A stretch of 64,000 nt of DNA, from NCBI GenBank assembly GCA_963725065.1, contig CAVRXD010000055.1, positions 29,121 through 93,120 of the forward strand, written 5' to 3'. Under the pieces are notes generated by a model. The model made no database searches and was not told the DNA's origin. It saw only the letters and a list, made by a program, of their open reading frames with translations. The stretch comes from VAZQ01 sp963725065 (GTDB taxonomy: Bacteria > Pseudomonadota > Alphaproteobacteria > Rhizobiales > Xanthobacteraceae). Each line of letters starts with the position of its first letter. The stretch's first letter is position 1. The translations under genes and the position numbers were made by a program. This document shows, one piece after another, positions 1 through 8,501 of this stretch.

Positions 1-76
1 TACGCTCGCCGATTGCGGCGCGGCCGTCAACGCCTGCACCTTGGCCCATCGCCCGCTCTCGCTTAAAAACTGGTGC

Positions 77-505
77 ATGACCGAACCGACATCTGCCGAT
101 CCGCTCGCGTGGCACATGATCAAGGCGCCCTCCCTCGAGGCATTCGAGGTGCTGGCCGAGACGGCATTTCATCGTCTCCCGGACAAATTCCGGGCGCTTT
201 GCGATGGGCTCGTCATCCGCGTGGAGGATTTTCCGACCGAGGAGGTTCTGACCGACCTGGAGGCGCAGAGCGAGTTCGACCTGCTTGGCCTGTTCCAGGG
301 AGTCGGCCTGCCGTTCCGCTCGGAAAGCGCGTCCGGACAGATGCCGAACATGATCTGGCTCTACCGCCGGCCGATCCTCGACTACTGGGCGGAGCACGAC
401 GAGGCGCTGGGCACCATCATCACCCACGTGCTGGTGCATGAGATCGGCCACCACTTCGGCCTCTCCGACGAGGACATGGCGGCGATCGAGGCGGAGGCAC
501 ATTGA
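77..505 (+). CDS. Metallopeptidase family protein (minimal zincin)
   Basis: A 142-residue protein of the small zincin family common in alphaproteobacteria and actinobacteria. The zinc site is visible near the C-terminus as HEIGHHFGLSD, the HExxHxxGxxD pattern expected of metzincin-like peptidases, with Glu as catalytic base. There is no signal peptide, so it is probably cytoplasmic; its substrate is unknown. The first ATG of the conserved region (MTEPTSADP) is used; an upstream TTG at 41 would add 12 unconvincing residues. The next gene is convergent. Assignment to the family is firm; a physiological role cannot be given. Confidence 0.85.
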   Translation: MTEPTSADPLAWHMIKAPSLEAFEVLAETAFHRLPDKFRALCDGLVIRVEDFPTEEVLTDLEAQSEFDLLGLFQGVGLPFRSESASGQMPNMIWLYRRPILDYWAEHDEALGTIITHVLVHEIGHHFGLSDEDMAAIEAEAH

Positions 506-554
506 GCGTGCCGGCGATCCGCGCATCCGCCATGCCGGACGCGCCGATCACTTG

Positions 555-827
555 TCAGCGACCGGCAGCCTTGCGTTTGGCCGAGCGGCGCCCTGAGGTG
601 CCTTTGTTATCGGTCCCGGATCCCAGCGGTTCGCGCTCGCAAATGCCCCCGAAGGGGTTCATTCGCGCCGCCATGCCGCATTCATGGCTCGACGGGAACA
701 CGCAGGCGCCCGGCGGCGGGCTGCCGGCGTCGCGGATGCACCAGGTCTCGGCCTGCGCGGGCTCTGCCAGCAGAACGAAGAGCCCCGCCAAAAGGCCCGC
801 TCCGAGCATTTTTCCGGTTTGTTTCAT
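555..827 (-). CDS. DUF3551-type small secreted protein
   Basis: A 90-residue protein with an N-terminal signal peptide (hydrophobic stretch about residues 7-26, cleavage near AQA-ETW). The mature part carries four cysteines in a pattern typical of DUF3551 (W-C...G-A-C...H-E-C...G-I-C-E). Proteins of this family are abundant and often multicopy in Bradyrhizobium relatives and have no known function; the cysteines suggest a disulfide-stabilised periplasmic or extracellular peptide. The tail after residue 70 is basic and low-complexity. It lies convergent to the metallopeptidase and divergent from leuD. Confidence 0.7.
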   Translation of the reverse strand: MKQTGKMLGAGLLAGLFVLLAEPAQAETWCIRDAGSPPPGACVFPSSHECGMAARMNPFGGICEREPLGSGTDNKGTSGRRSAKRKAAGR

Positions 828-915
828 TCACTTTCTCCGGCTACACGACCACACACTTGACAAAACACCGCTCGCGCCGTGAAACAGAACAATTCCAAAG
901 TGGTCAGGTGCGCTC

Positions 916-1521
916 ATGGATAAATTCACCAAGCTCGAAGGCGTCGCGGCGCCGCTCAGGATGATCAATGTCGACACGGACATGATCATTCCGAAGCAGT
1001 ATCTCAAGACCATCAAGCGCACCGGGCTGGGCACGGGCCTGTTCTCGGAAAAGCGCTATCGCGACGACGGCAGCGAGAACCCCGACTTCGTGCTCAACAA
1101 GCCGGCCTATCGCAAGGCCAAGGTGCTCGTGGCCGGCGACAATTTCGGCTGCGGCTCTTCGCGCGAGCATGCGCCGTGGGCGCTCATGGATTTCGGCATC
1201 CGCTGCGTGATTTCGACCTCGTTCGGCGACATCTTCTACAACAACTGCTTCAAGAACGGCGTGCTGCCGATCAAGGTGTCGCCGGAGGATCTGGAGAAGC
1301 TGTTCGACGACGCCGAGCGCGGCGCCAATGCCACGCTGTCGATCGATCTGGAGAAGCAGGAGATCAGGGGGCCGGACGGCGGCGTGGTCAAGTTCGACAT
1401 CGATGCGCACCGCAAGCATTGCCTGCTCAACGGTCTCGACGATATCGGGCTGACCATGGTCAAGAAGGACCAGATCGAGCGCTTCGAGGAGAAGTCCAAG
1501 ACCGCGCGCGCGTGGGCGTGA
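916..1521 (+). CDS. leuD: 3-isopropylmalate dehydratase small subunit
   Basis: LeuD, 201 residues, the swivelling-domain subunit that with LeuC isomerises 2-isopropylmalate to 3-isopropylmalate in leucine biosynthesis (cytoplasmic). The sequence has the family hallmarks NVDTDMIIPKQYL near the N-terminus and GDNFGCGSSREHAPW at about 77-91, the substrate-binding loop. Length is as usual for the family. leuB lies on the opposite strand at 9.5-10.6 kb and asd between them, an arrangement recalling the leuD-leuB-asd neighbourhood of Bradyrhizobiaceae but with extra genes in between; leuC is not in the window. A G-rich stretch (aggtg) precedes the ATG. Confidence 0.97.
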   Translation: MDKFTKLEGVAAPLRMINVDTDMIIPKQYLKTIKRTGLGTGLFSEKRYRDDGSENPDFVLNKPAYRKAKVLVAGDNFGCGSSREHAPWALMDFGIRCVISTSFGDIFYNNCFKNGVLPIKVSPEDLEKLFDDAERGANATLSIDLEKQEIRGPDGGVVKFDIDAHRKHCLLNGLDDIGLTMVKKDQIERFEEKSKTARAWA

Positions 1522-1560
1522 GGCGCATGTGAGCAACGCTCGCAGGCCGCGGAGACCGGA

Positions 1561-1584
1561 GCGCGTCCACAGACGTGGACGCGC
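1561..1584. terminator. Strong hairpin downstream of leuD
   Basis: A perfect 10-bp stem (gcgcgtccac / gtggacgcgc) with a 4-base loop sits 40 bp after the leuD stop, between leuD and the convergent solute-binding protein gene. There is no T-tract on either strand, so it may act as a bidirectional 3'-end stabiliser rather than a classical intrinsic terminator. Confidence 0.5.
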
Positions 1585-1663
1585 TGACGCTCTGGCCGGC
1601 TCCGGCTTGTTAGGCGCTGTCGCGCCTCACGCCGCCTGCACGTGGGGTCCGCGAAGGACCGGA

Positions 1664-2461
1664 TCAGTCCGGTACTGACGGCTGCCAGGAGCCTGCCGGG
1701 GCCGGCTGCAGGCCGATGATCCCGCTGCTCGTGATCGCGTTCTGCAGGAAGCCGGATGCGCGCACGTCGTCGATGAAGCGGTTGACCGCGGTCAGAACGT
1801 CGGCCCTGCCCTTGGGTACGATGATGGTCTGCGGCACGCCGAAGAGACTGTCCGGCAAGAGCCTCGTCCCCGGCGTTTCGGCCCTCAGCGTCGTGAGGCG
1901 CTGCCGGTTCGCGCCGAAGGCGTCGATCTCTTTTCCAGTCAGCAGGCGCTGGATCTCGGGAGGATTGTTCTCGACTTCGAGCAGCGTCGCCTGCCTCAGC
2001 TTGCGTTTCAGATAGAGCGTGATGGAATCGTTCCTGACGCCGGCGATCACTTGTCCGGCGCGATCGATATCGGCGACCGCCTGGATCGCCGAGCCGTCAA
2101 GCACGAGAAAGCTCTGTTGCACCAGCATGTAGGTCTGTGAGAATTCGACCGTGCCGGCGCGCGAAGGCTCGTAGGCAACGAAGCCGATATCAGCCGCGCC
2201 GCTGCTGACCGCGTCGATCACCCCTTGGGGATTGGGGGCCGGCTTGAGCTCGACCAGCACATTGATGCGCTTTGCGAGTTCGCGCGCGAGATCGGCCGCT
2301 ACGCCGCGAATGGCGCCGGTGGAGCGGTCCTGCACCGCCTGTGCCGGATTGCTGCCGAGATAGACCGCACGCAGCGTGCCACTCGGCGCGATATCGTTGG
2401 CGCATGCCAAGGGCGGAAACGCCAACGAACACAGCAGAGCGACAATCCCTAATCCGCGCAT
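1664..2461 (-). CDS. Amino-acid-type ABC transporter substrate-binding protein (SBP_bac_3)
   Basis: A 265-residue family-3 extracellular solute-binding protein. It starts with a signal peptide (residues 1-21, cleavage near ACA) and shows the family pattern: a start strand GTLRAVYLGSNPAQA, the GAIRGVAADLARELAKRI motif, and ADIGFVAYEPSRA typical of the polar/amino-acid binding clade. It would capture a small ligand in the periplasm. No permease or ATPase gene is adjacent, so it is an orphan component here; family-3 domains also occur in non-transport roles. The gene is convergent with leuD and lies in line with the CitE-like gene to its right. Confidence 0.85.
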   Translation of the reverse strand: MRGLGIVALLCSLAFPPLACANDIAPSGTLRAVYLGSNPAQAVQDRSTGAIRGVAADLARELAKRINVLVELKPAPNPQGVIDAVSSGAADIGFVAYEPSRAGTVEFSQTYMLVQQSFLVLDGSAIQAVADIDRAGQVIAGVRNDSITLYLKRKLRQATLLEVENNPPEIQRLLTGKEIDAFGANRQRLTTLRAETPGTRLLPDSLFGVPQTIIVPKGRADVLTAVNRFIDDVRASGFLQNAITSSGIIGLQPAPAGSWQPSVPD

Positions 2462-2577
2462 GGCGTTTCCTTACCTGAATCCGTCATTCGCGGATTGACC
2501 GCGCGTCGATGCTCATCCGTCGTGCGACTCTCGGGGACCATGGTCCGGCGGGTCAAGCCGGACAATGACACCTGAGG

Positions 2578-3477
2578 TCAGCCCGCCGGTTGCCCCTCGA
2601 GGTCGCGCTCCTCGATCGCCCGCGCAATCGCGACGGTCCGCCGTGCCATATCGGCATGCAGCCGTTCCACCATGCGCCCGTCGAGCTGGACGACACCCTT
2701 GTCTTTGTTCTCGGGCAGGTTGAAAGCAGCGATGATCTTGCGCGCATGAGCCACCTCTTCGGCGCTCGGCGAGAAGGCGGCGTTGCACGGGCCGATCTGG
2801 TTCGGATGAATCAGGGTCTTGCCGTCGAAGCCCATGTCGCGTGCCTCGGCGCATTCACGCGCGAACCCCTCGGCATTGCCGAGGTCATTGTAGACGCCGT
2901 CGAGGATGTCGACGCCATGCGCGCGTGCGGCCGTCACGCAGCCCATCAGCCAAGGCACCATCGGGGCGCGTCCGGGGGTGATCTTCGCGCGCGTGTCCTT
3001 GGCGAGATCGTTGGTGCCCATCACGAAAGCGGTGAGTCTGGTCTCGACGTCCCGCGCCGCGGCGGCGATCTCACCTGCGTTGAGCATGGCGAGCGGCGTT
3101 TCCATCATCGCCCAGATGCGGATCTTCTGGTCGGCGCTGATGTCGACCAGACGTTCGGCCACGTCTTCCAGGTGACTGGGACTCGACACCTTCGGTACCA
3201 GCACCGCGTCCGGCTTCGCCTTGGCTGCGGCGTTGAGATCGTCGAGCCACCATTCGGTATCGAGGCCATTGATCCGAATGACGACTTCGCGCGCACCGAA
3301 CCCGCCGGCGGCGACGGCGTCCGCCACCTGCTTCCGGGCCGCGGCCTTGCCGTCGGGAGCCACTGAATCCTCGAGGTCGAGGATGACGGCGTCCACCGGC
3401 AGCGTGCGCGCCTTCTCGATGGCGCGCGCATTGGAGCCCGGCATGTACAGCACGCTCCGGCGCGGACGGATGGCCAT
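2578..3477 (-). CDS. CoA ester lyase (HpcH/HpaI-CitE family; malyl-CoA lyase-like)
   Basis: A 299-residue TIM-barrel protein of the CitE/malyl-CoA lyase group. The N-terminal RPRRSVLYMPGSN, the metal-binding DLEDSVAP, the MMETPLA segment and the C-terminal DGKTLIHPNQI all match this family, which cleaves or forms malyl-CoA, methylmalyl-CoA or citramalyl-CoA using Mg2+. Substrate cannot be read from the sequence. A mesaconyl-CoA hydratase gene 10 kb away makes a role in the ethylmalonyl-CoA/methylaspartate type of pathway plausible (inference). The ATG is preceded by a GAGGGG ribosome-binding stretch. Confidence 0.88.
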   Translation of the reverse strand: MAIRPRRSVLYMPGSNARAIEKARTLPVDAVILDLEDSVAPDGKAAARKQVADAVAAGGFGAREVVIRINGLDTEWWLDDLNAAAKAKPDAVLVPKVSSPSHLEDVAERLVDISADQKIRIWAMMETPLAMLNAGEIAAAARDVETRLTAFVMGTNDLAKDTRAKITPGRAPMVPWLMGCVTAARAHGVDILDGVYNDLGNAEGFARECAEARDMGFDGKTLIHPNQIGPCNAAFSPSAEEVAHARKIIAAFNLPENKDKGVVQLDGRMVERLHADMARRTVAIARAIEERDLEGQPAG

Positions 3478-3517
3478 GTTGATGTCCCCTCTTGGTCTGC
3501 TTTAGCCTATCGGCCGA

Positions 3518-4289
3518 ATGGCTGCGGTGCCACCCTCTTCAAGCATGCGCAACGCCGCGGACGGTCTGTGGTTCGCGGGCGTGGACGGCTGCCGGACCGG
3601 CTGGGTCGCGGCATTTGCGCCAGCCGTCGGCGACGACGTCCGGGTACGCATCGTGGCGCGTTTTGCCGACGTGCTCGCCGCGCCCGAGGCGCCGAGCGTA
3701 GTCGCGGTCGATATTCCGATCGGCCTGCCGGAGCGCGCGGGCCCCGGTGGCAGGGCGGCCGAGAATGCCGTGCGGCCCCTTCTCGGCGCACGACAGTCTT
3801 CGGTGTTTTCGGTCCCGTCGCGGGCGGCGCTTGCGGCCGAGGACTATGCCGATGCCTGCCGGATCGCGTTCGCCAGCTCGGAGCCGCCGCGCAAGGTATC
3901 GAAGCAGCTGTTCATGCTGGCGCCGAAAATCCGCGAGGTCGACGCGTTGCTGCGCGACTATGCGGCTTTGGCCGGGCGCGTCTTCGAGGTCCATCCCGAG
4001 GTCGCGTTCTGGCGGCTCAACGGGGAGCGCGCGTTGCACGAGCCCAAGAAGGTCAAGGGCCGATGCTACGAGCCCGGACTTGTGTTGCGGCGAAGCCTGC
4101 TCGTCGCCGCCGGCGTTGCCGAGGAACGCGGTGAACGGCGCGCCGCCGAAGGGCGCTGGCGCCGATGATCTTCTCGACGCGCTCGCCTGTCTCGCCATTG
4201 CCCGGCGCATTCATGCCGGTCTGGCGCGACCGTTTCCCGATCCGCCCGCGCGCGACGCATTCGGCCTGCCGATGGCGATCTGGGCGTAA
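3518..4289 (+). CDS. DUF429 family protein, interrupted by a frameshift near 4117
   Basis: The N-terminal 200 codons encode a DUF429 protein (WFAGVDGCRTGWVA and VAVDIPIGLPERA, an RNase-H-like fold predicted to be a nuclease). After about 4115 the family sequence continues in the next frame: GAGADDLLDALACLAIARR, then FPDPPARDAFGLPMAIWA to a TGA at 4287-4289. One extra base in 'gttgcc' at 4116-4118 explains the switch. Repaired length would be about 256 residues, normal for the family. The frameshift is either an assembly error or a recent lesion; no stop codon interrupts the shifted frame. The start may instead be the ATG at 3545. Divergent from the CitE-like gene. Confidence 0.75.
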
Positions 4290-4298
4290 GCGTCGCGG

Positions 4299-4370
4299 CT
4301 GGTGTCCCGATTCCGAAGTTCGCATCATTATGCGGCGCGCTCGCTTGCGAACTTCTGAACCGCCACACTA
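4299..4370. repeat. Relic of the two-hairpin intergenic repeat (type II, hybrid end)
   Basis: A palindrome with arms cgaagttcgca / tgcgaacttc around a loop containing atcattatgcggcgcgctcg. The left 55 bases match the reverse complement of the element at 32046-32121 closely, while the right end (cgccacacta) resembles the end of the type I element at 21282-21360. It therefore looks like a copy in which an internal deletion fused a type II body to a type I end. It lies at the 3' end of the aminotransferase remnant and supplies its stop codon. Confidence 0.6.
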
Positions 4371-4585
4371 CTTCCGCGTGTCGGCCGCGGCCTGCCGCAG
4401 CCAGCGCTGCACCCGCGGCTCTTCGCAGACGGCGACGTTGAACCGCATCCACGGCGAGCGTTCGAGATGCGGCCGGAACACGGCGCCGGGCGCGAGCATG
4501 ATGCCGTCGCGCGCTGCTGCTTCCGCAAGCGTCAGCGCGTCTTCGATCTGCGGGAACCGTGCCCAGATGAACATCCCGGCAAAAC
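4368..4585 (-). pseudogene. C-terminal remnant of a PLP-dependent aminotransferase (MocR/2-aminoadipate type)
   Basis: About 65 codons match only the C-terminal end of PLP-dependent fold-I aminotransferases such as MocR/GntR-type regulators: AGMFIWARFP, GIMLAPGAVF and SPWMRFNVAVCEEPRVQR. The cofactor-lysine domain and everything N-terminal are missing. The similarity stops abruptly at about 4585, just before the ribosome-binding site of the oppositely oriented tautomerase gene, and the 3' end runs into a repeat element. It is a truncated gene fragment, not a frameshift. Confidence 0.7.
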
Positions 4586-4597
4586 AGAGGAGAAGCA

Positions 4598-4822
4598 ATG
4601 CCGTTGATTCAGGTGCGCGTCATCAAGGACGTGTTCAACAAGGACCAGAAGCGCCAGATCATCAACAAGCTGACCGATGCCATGGTCTCGGTCGAAGGCG
4701 AGAACATGCGCCGCGTAACGTGGGTCACGATCGAGGAAGTCGATAGCGGCGACTGGGGGCTCGGCGGAAAAGCCTTGACCACCAGCGATGTCCACGCGCT
4801 GGCGGCGGGCAAGGCGGCTTAA
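4598..4822 (+). CDS. 4-oxalocrotonate tautomerase family protein
   Basis: A 74-residue tautomerase-superfamily protein. Removal of Met would expose Pro1, the catalytic base of this family (MPLIQVRVIKDVF). The helix QKRQIINKLTDAMVSVEGE and the VTWVTIEEV strand fit the 4-oxalocrotonate tautomerase fold, which works as a hexamer or trimer on enol/keto substrates in aromatic-acid degradation. No aromatic meta-cleavage genes are adjacent, so its substrate is open. A clear ribosome-binding site (gaggag) lies 6 bases before the ATG. It abuts the aminotransferase remnant on the other strand. Confidence 0.88.
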   Translation: MPLIQVRVIKDVFNKDQKRQIINKLTDAMVSVEGENMRRVTWVTIEEVDSGDWGLGGKALTTSDVHALAAGKAA

Positions 4823-4873
4823 TCGGCCGGCCGCTCGCCCGAGCGCAGGTCCCGGCAATGCGCGGGACGGCGG

Positions 4874-5908
4874 CTACGCCGCCTTGCGTTTTGCCTCGAT
4901 CAGCTTGCGGTTGATCAGGCACTCCGCGATCTGGATCGCGTTGAGCGCCGCCCCTTTGCGCAGATTGTCGGAGACGCACCATAGTGCGAGCCCGTTCTCT
5001 ACCGTCGCATCCTCGCGGATCCGGCTGACATAGGTCGCGTCCTCGCCCGCGGCTTCGTACGGCGTGGCGTAGCCGCCGGCCTCGCGCTTATCGATGACCA
5101 GGACGCCCGGCGCATTGCGCAGCAGCTCGCGCGCCTCGTCTGCGGTGATCGGATTTTCGAACTCGATATGCACGGCCTCGGAGTGACCGACGAAGACCGG
5201 GACGCGCACGCAGGTCGCGACCAGCTTGATCTTGGGGTCGAGAATCTTTTTGGTCTCGACCACCATCTTCCACTCTTCCTTGGTGAAGCCGTCGTCCTGG
5301 AACACGTCGATGTGAGGGATCACGTTGAAGGCGATGCGCTTGGGAAAATTCTTCGGCGCGATCTCGTCGAGCACGTAGACCGACTTGGTCTGCGAGAACA
5401 GCTCGTCCATCGCCTCCTTGCCGGCGCCCGAGACCGATTGATAGGTCGCGACCACCACGCGGGTGATCTTGGCCTTGTCGTGCAGCGGCTTGAGCACGAC
5501 CACGAGCTGCGCGGTCGAGCAGTTCGGATTGGCGATGATGCCCTTCTTGCGGAAACCGGTGACGGCGTCGGCGTTGACCTCGGGCACGATCAGCGGCACG
5601 TCGGAATCGTAACGCCAGCACGAGGAATTATCGATGACGACCGCGCCCGCCGCGGCGATCTTGGGTGACCACTCCTTCGATACCGCCGAGCCCGCCGACA
5701 TCAGACAGATGTCCACGTCGGAGAAGTCGTAGTGCTCGAGCGCTTTCACCTTGAGTATCTTGTCGCCGAAGCTGACTTCGGTCCCCTGGCTGCGCCGCGA
5801 GGCGAGCGCGACCACCTCGTCGGCGGGAAAGGACCGCTCGGCGAGAATGTTCAGCATTTCGCGGCCCACATTGCCCGTGGCACCAACCACCGCGACCCGG
5901 TAACCCAT
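4874..5908 (-). CDS. asd: Aspartate-semialdehyde dehydrogenase
   Basis: Asd, 344 residues, reduces aspartyl phosphate to aspartate semialdehyde with NADPH at the branch to lysine/diaminopimelate, threonine and methionine. The NADP-binding start VAVVGATGNVG, the catalytic cysteine in NPNCSTAQ (Cys130) and the downstream YQSVSGAGKEAMDEL segment identify it. The start is placed at the ATG giving MGYRVAVVGA, the usual N-terminus; an upstream in-frame codon at 6034 would add 42 residues with no family similarity. Single gene, convergent with the tautomerase. Confidence 0.97.
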   Translation of the reverse strand: MGYRVAVVGATGNVGREMLNILAERSFPADEVVALASRRSQGTEVSFGDKILKVKALEHYDFSDVDICLMSAGSAVSKEWSPKIAAAGAVVIDNSSCWRYDSDVPLIVPEVNADAVTGFRKKGIIANPNCSTAQLVVVLKPLHDKAKITRVVVATYQSVSGAGKEAMDELFSQTKSVYVLDEIAPKNFPKRIAFNVIPHIDVFQDDGFTKEEWKMVVETKKILDPKIKLVATCVRVPVFVGHSEAVHIEFENPITADEARELLRNAPGVLVIDKREAGGYATPYEAAGEDATYVSRIREDATVENGLALWCVSDNLRKGAALNAIQIAECLINRKLIEAKRKAA

Positions 5909-6135
5909 TGCCCGATCTCCGAAAGTTTCCGCTCCGTGCCGGCGTGCCGGGGGTGGCGCAAGGCCTGCCCCGGGCACAATCGACGGCGCGCGATGCTGTA
6001 GGGGAGAAAGTGGCCCATGACAACGTCGATTCAAGGGCCGACGGCGGTTTCGCGCTCGGGGAAGCGAGGGTCCCGGTCAGGGCTCGTGGACCGCGCCCGA
6101 CCCGGACAACGGTCAACCCGTTCCGCGGATGCCGG

Positions 6136-6489
6136 TCACCTCTGGAAGGGATTCTGCCATCCGCGCGGGGCGCGGGCGGGGAACGCCGCCTCGAGGTAGT
6201 CGAGCAGCACTTTGCGGTCGTTGTCGCTCGGTCGCGGCATCGCGTGCCGCTGCGTCATCCAGTCGAGGGTGTCGTTCCAGCGCTCGCGGCTCTGGCCCTG
6301 CTGCGCGACGATCTTGAACCCATGGCACGGGGTGCAGGCGTAGAACGTCTGCTCGCGCCCGTCGGCCGCCGGATAGTCCTCCGGGCTCTCGTCGCGCGGC
6401 GTGAAGGCCGGAGCCTGCGCCGCGGCGGGTTCAGCCGCGAGCGCCAGCGCAATCGCCGCGAAGGCGCACTTGGCGCGCGACCGCGTCAT
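6136..6489 (-). CDS. sorB: Sulfite dehydrogenase cytochrome c subunit (SorB-like)
   Basis: A 117-residue periplasmic monohaem cytochrome c. It has a Sec signal peptide (cleavage near AAA-QAP) and one haem motif CTPCH (Cys52, Cys55, His56); a methionine in RHAMPRPSD is the likely second iron ligand. It directly follows the sulfite oxidase-type Mo gene with a 4-base ATGA overlap, the arrangement of sorAB, where SorB accepts electrons from sulfite oxidation and passes them to the respiratory chain. Assignment as SorB rests on this context plus the cytochrome motif. Confidence 0.8.
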   Translation of the reverse strand: MTRSRAKCAFAAIALALAAEPAAAQAPAFTPRDESPEDYPAADGREQTFYACTPCHGFKIVAQQGQSRERWNDTLDWMTQRHAMPRPSDNDRKVLLDYLEAAFPARAPRGWQNPFQR

Positions 6490-7842
6490 GCGATGCGAAT
6501 CGCGATCCGGTGCATCGGGTTGGCGCCGTAGCCCTGCGGGTTCCAGTTGCCCGCCACGTGCGGCTGCATGACGCCACGCGAGTCCGTCGCGCGTGTCCAG
6601 ATCTCGTAGTAGCCCTCGCTCGGAAGTTTCACTGTCGCGGTCCAGCGCTGCCAGTCATAGGGGTTTTTCGGCGCCGAGAGCTTGGCCTGCTTCCAGGTCG
6701 CCCCGAAGTCGATCGAAACGTCGACGCGGCGCACCGTCAGGTCGCCGGCCCAGGCGGCGCCGCGCAGCTTCACCTCGCGCACGTCCTTGCCGAAGCTCGT
6801 GCCGTTCATCGGGCTGGTGATGATCGAACGCACCGGCATCGATTCGAGGTCTCTGAAATTCTTCTCGTCCGTCCGGTCGCCCGGCACCATCGGATTGATG
6901 GCGACCCGATACGAGGTGCCTCCCATGCCCGGGCCGTCGTGCACCTTGTCGCGCAGCCAGATGCGGGTGAGCCATTTCGACGACACCGAGCCGGGCCAGC
7001 CCGGCATGATGAGCCGCACCGGTCCACCGTGCACGTTCGGCAGCGGCTGCCCGTCCATGGCAAAGACGATCAGATTGTTTGGATCGAGCGCCTTCTTGAT
7101 GGGAACGCCGCGCGAAATCGCATCCTTGCTGGCGTCGGCGAGGCTGCGGTCGGCGCCGTAATTTCCGGTGAAGACGGCGGAGGGCTTGACCCCCGCCGCC
7201 TTGAGCACGTCGACGAGCCGCACGCCGGTCCACTCGGCGCAGCCGACGCCGCCGTTGGTCCACTGGTTGCCGCGCGCCTGGGTCGCGAAGAACGAGCGCC
7301 CGTTGCCGCCGCATTCGAGCACCATGCGCTGCGTGACCGGCCGAAACTTGGTTTTCAGCTCGGCCAGGGTCAGCTCGAGCTTTTGATTCACCTCGCCGTC
7401 GACGGTGATCTTCCAGGCTTCGGGGTCCTTCGCCGGTTCCGGCATCTGGCCGTTGTTGCGGATGAAGAATTTGTCGATCGGCGTGGTGTCGTCGTTCGAG
7501 GAGGTATTCGGGGGTTTCCGCCACCAGCGGACGCTCGCCGAGCACCACCAGCTTGTCGGCCTTGCCCGGAAAGTTGAGATATTGCGGTCCTTTCGGGGCC
7601 GCGCTCGGCGACGGCGTCTGCGCCATGGCCGCCGGAATGAGCGCCGCCGGAATGAGCCCGGCCGGCATGTGCTCGGCGAATGGGATGCTGCCGCCGACCG
7701 CAACCCCCATGGCGGCGAGCCCGGTGCCGCTGAGGAAGCCGCGGCGATCGAGGTCTGTTCTGCGGCCGAAGGCCACCGCATCGGCGCGTTCGCGATCGTC
7801 CTGGTAGAGTTCCTCGAGCGAGCGCTCGGTCTTGCCCGGCAT
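6486..7842 (-). CDS. sorA: Sulfite:cytochrome c oxidoreductase Mo subunit (SorA-like), frameshift near 7495
   Basis: A sulfite oxidase-family molybdoenzyme exported by the Tat route: the start MPGKTERSLEEL is followed by RRGFLSGTGLA, a twin-arginine signal. The first 115 codons end in ETPEYLL; the family continues in the next frame with NDDTTPIDKFFIRNNG, the Mo-ligand region VLECGGNGRSFF, PGWPGSVSSKW and a C-terminal dimerisation domain. One extra base in a TT/AA pair at 7495-7496 accounts for the break. Repaired length is about 451 residues. It overlaps sorB by 4 bases, so both are co-translated. Whether the lesion is real or an assembly error is undecided; the rest of the gene is free of stops. 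Confidence 0.82.
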
Positions 7843-8048
7843 GGCGTTGCTCCCTGGTGATTTTTTCTCTGGACCGCGAGCTTAGCGGAATATTCCCGCC
7901 GTGAAGCCGATAAGGTTAAACGGATATTTCCAGCGCTCGACAGAGGGAATTTTGACACACCCGCCGGCCGAATGGCGGACGGTGGTCCCGGCTGCTGTTA
8001 GCGAAGCCAAAACTAGTATATGGATCAAGGGAATCGGATGAGGACGCC

Positions 8049-8405
8049 ATGAATATCAAGGGGTATGCGGCTGGGCTCTGCGTTGCGGCGATCGCGGTGA
8101 CGGCGATGGCCGTTCCCGCGGCCGAGGCACAGACCAGGAAAAAGCAATACGTCTACACCACCACCACCACGCGCGCGGTTTCGGCGAGAAGCCCGCGTGC
8201 GCGCGTGACCGTGGCGCCGCGCTCGTTCCTCGATGCCGGGACCGAGGTGCGGCCGGGCGACCGCAAGTTCACCGACTACGCCTTCCCGGCGAGCGGCAAT
8301 GGCGGGATCGGGATCAATGCGGTCACCAATACCGGCGGCAAGGTCGGCTGGGATCGCTCGCCGATGATGCAGCCGTTCCAGCTGCCGGGCTATAACCCGT
8401 GGTAG
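8049..8405 (+). CDS. Hypothetical secreted protein
   Basis: A 118-residue protein with a clear signal peptide (residues 1-26, cleavage near AEA-QTR). The mature part begins with a Thr-rich YVYTTTTTRAV segment and contains RSFLDAGTEVRPGDRKFTDY and a Gly/Asn-rich stretch before a PGYNPW end. Similar proteins appear in Bradyrhizobium-type genomes, but I know of no function. A gaggacg ribosome-binding stretch precedes the ATG. The 200 bp upstream, shared with divergent sorA, are comparatively AT-rich and probably hold both promoters. Confidence 0.7.
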   Translation: MNIKGYAAGLCVAAIAVTAMAVPAAEAQTRKKQYVYTTTTTRAVSARSPRARVTVAPRSFLDAGTEVRPGDRKFTDYAFPASGNGGIGINAVTNTGGKVGWDRSPMMQPFQLPGYNPW

Positions 8406-8501
8406 CTGCCTCGGCCCAATAGCCGACTCGCGCGCTTGGACTGAAATTGGCCGCCGCGGGCGCGCGCGAGATCGTTATGCACGCAGTTCCGGGACACGGA
8501 C

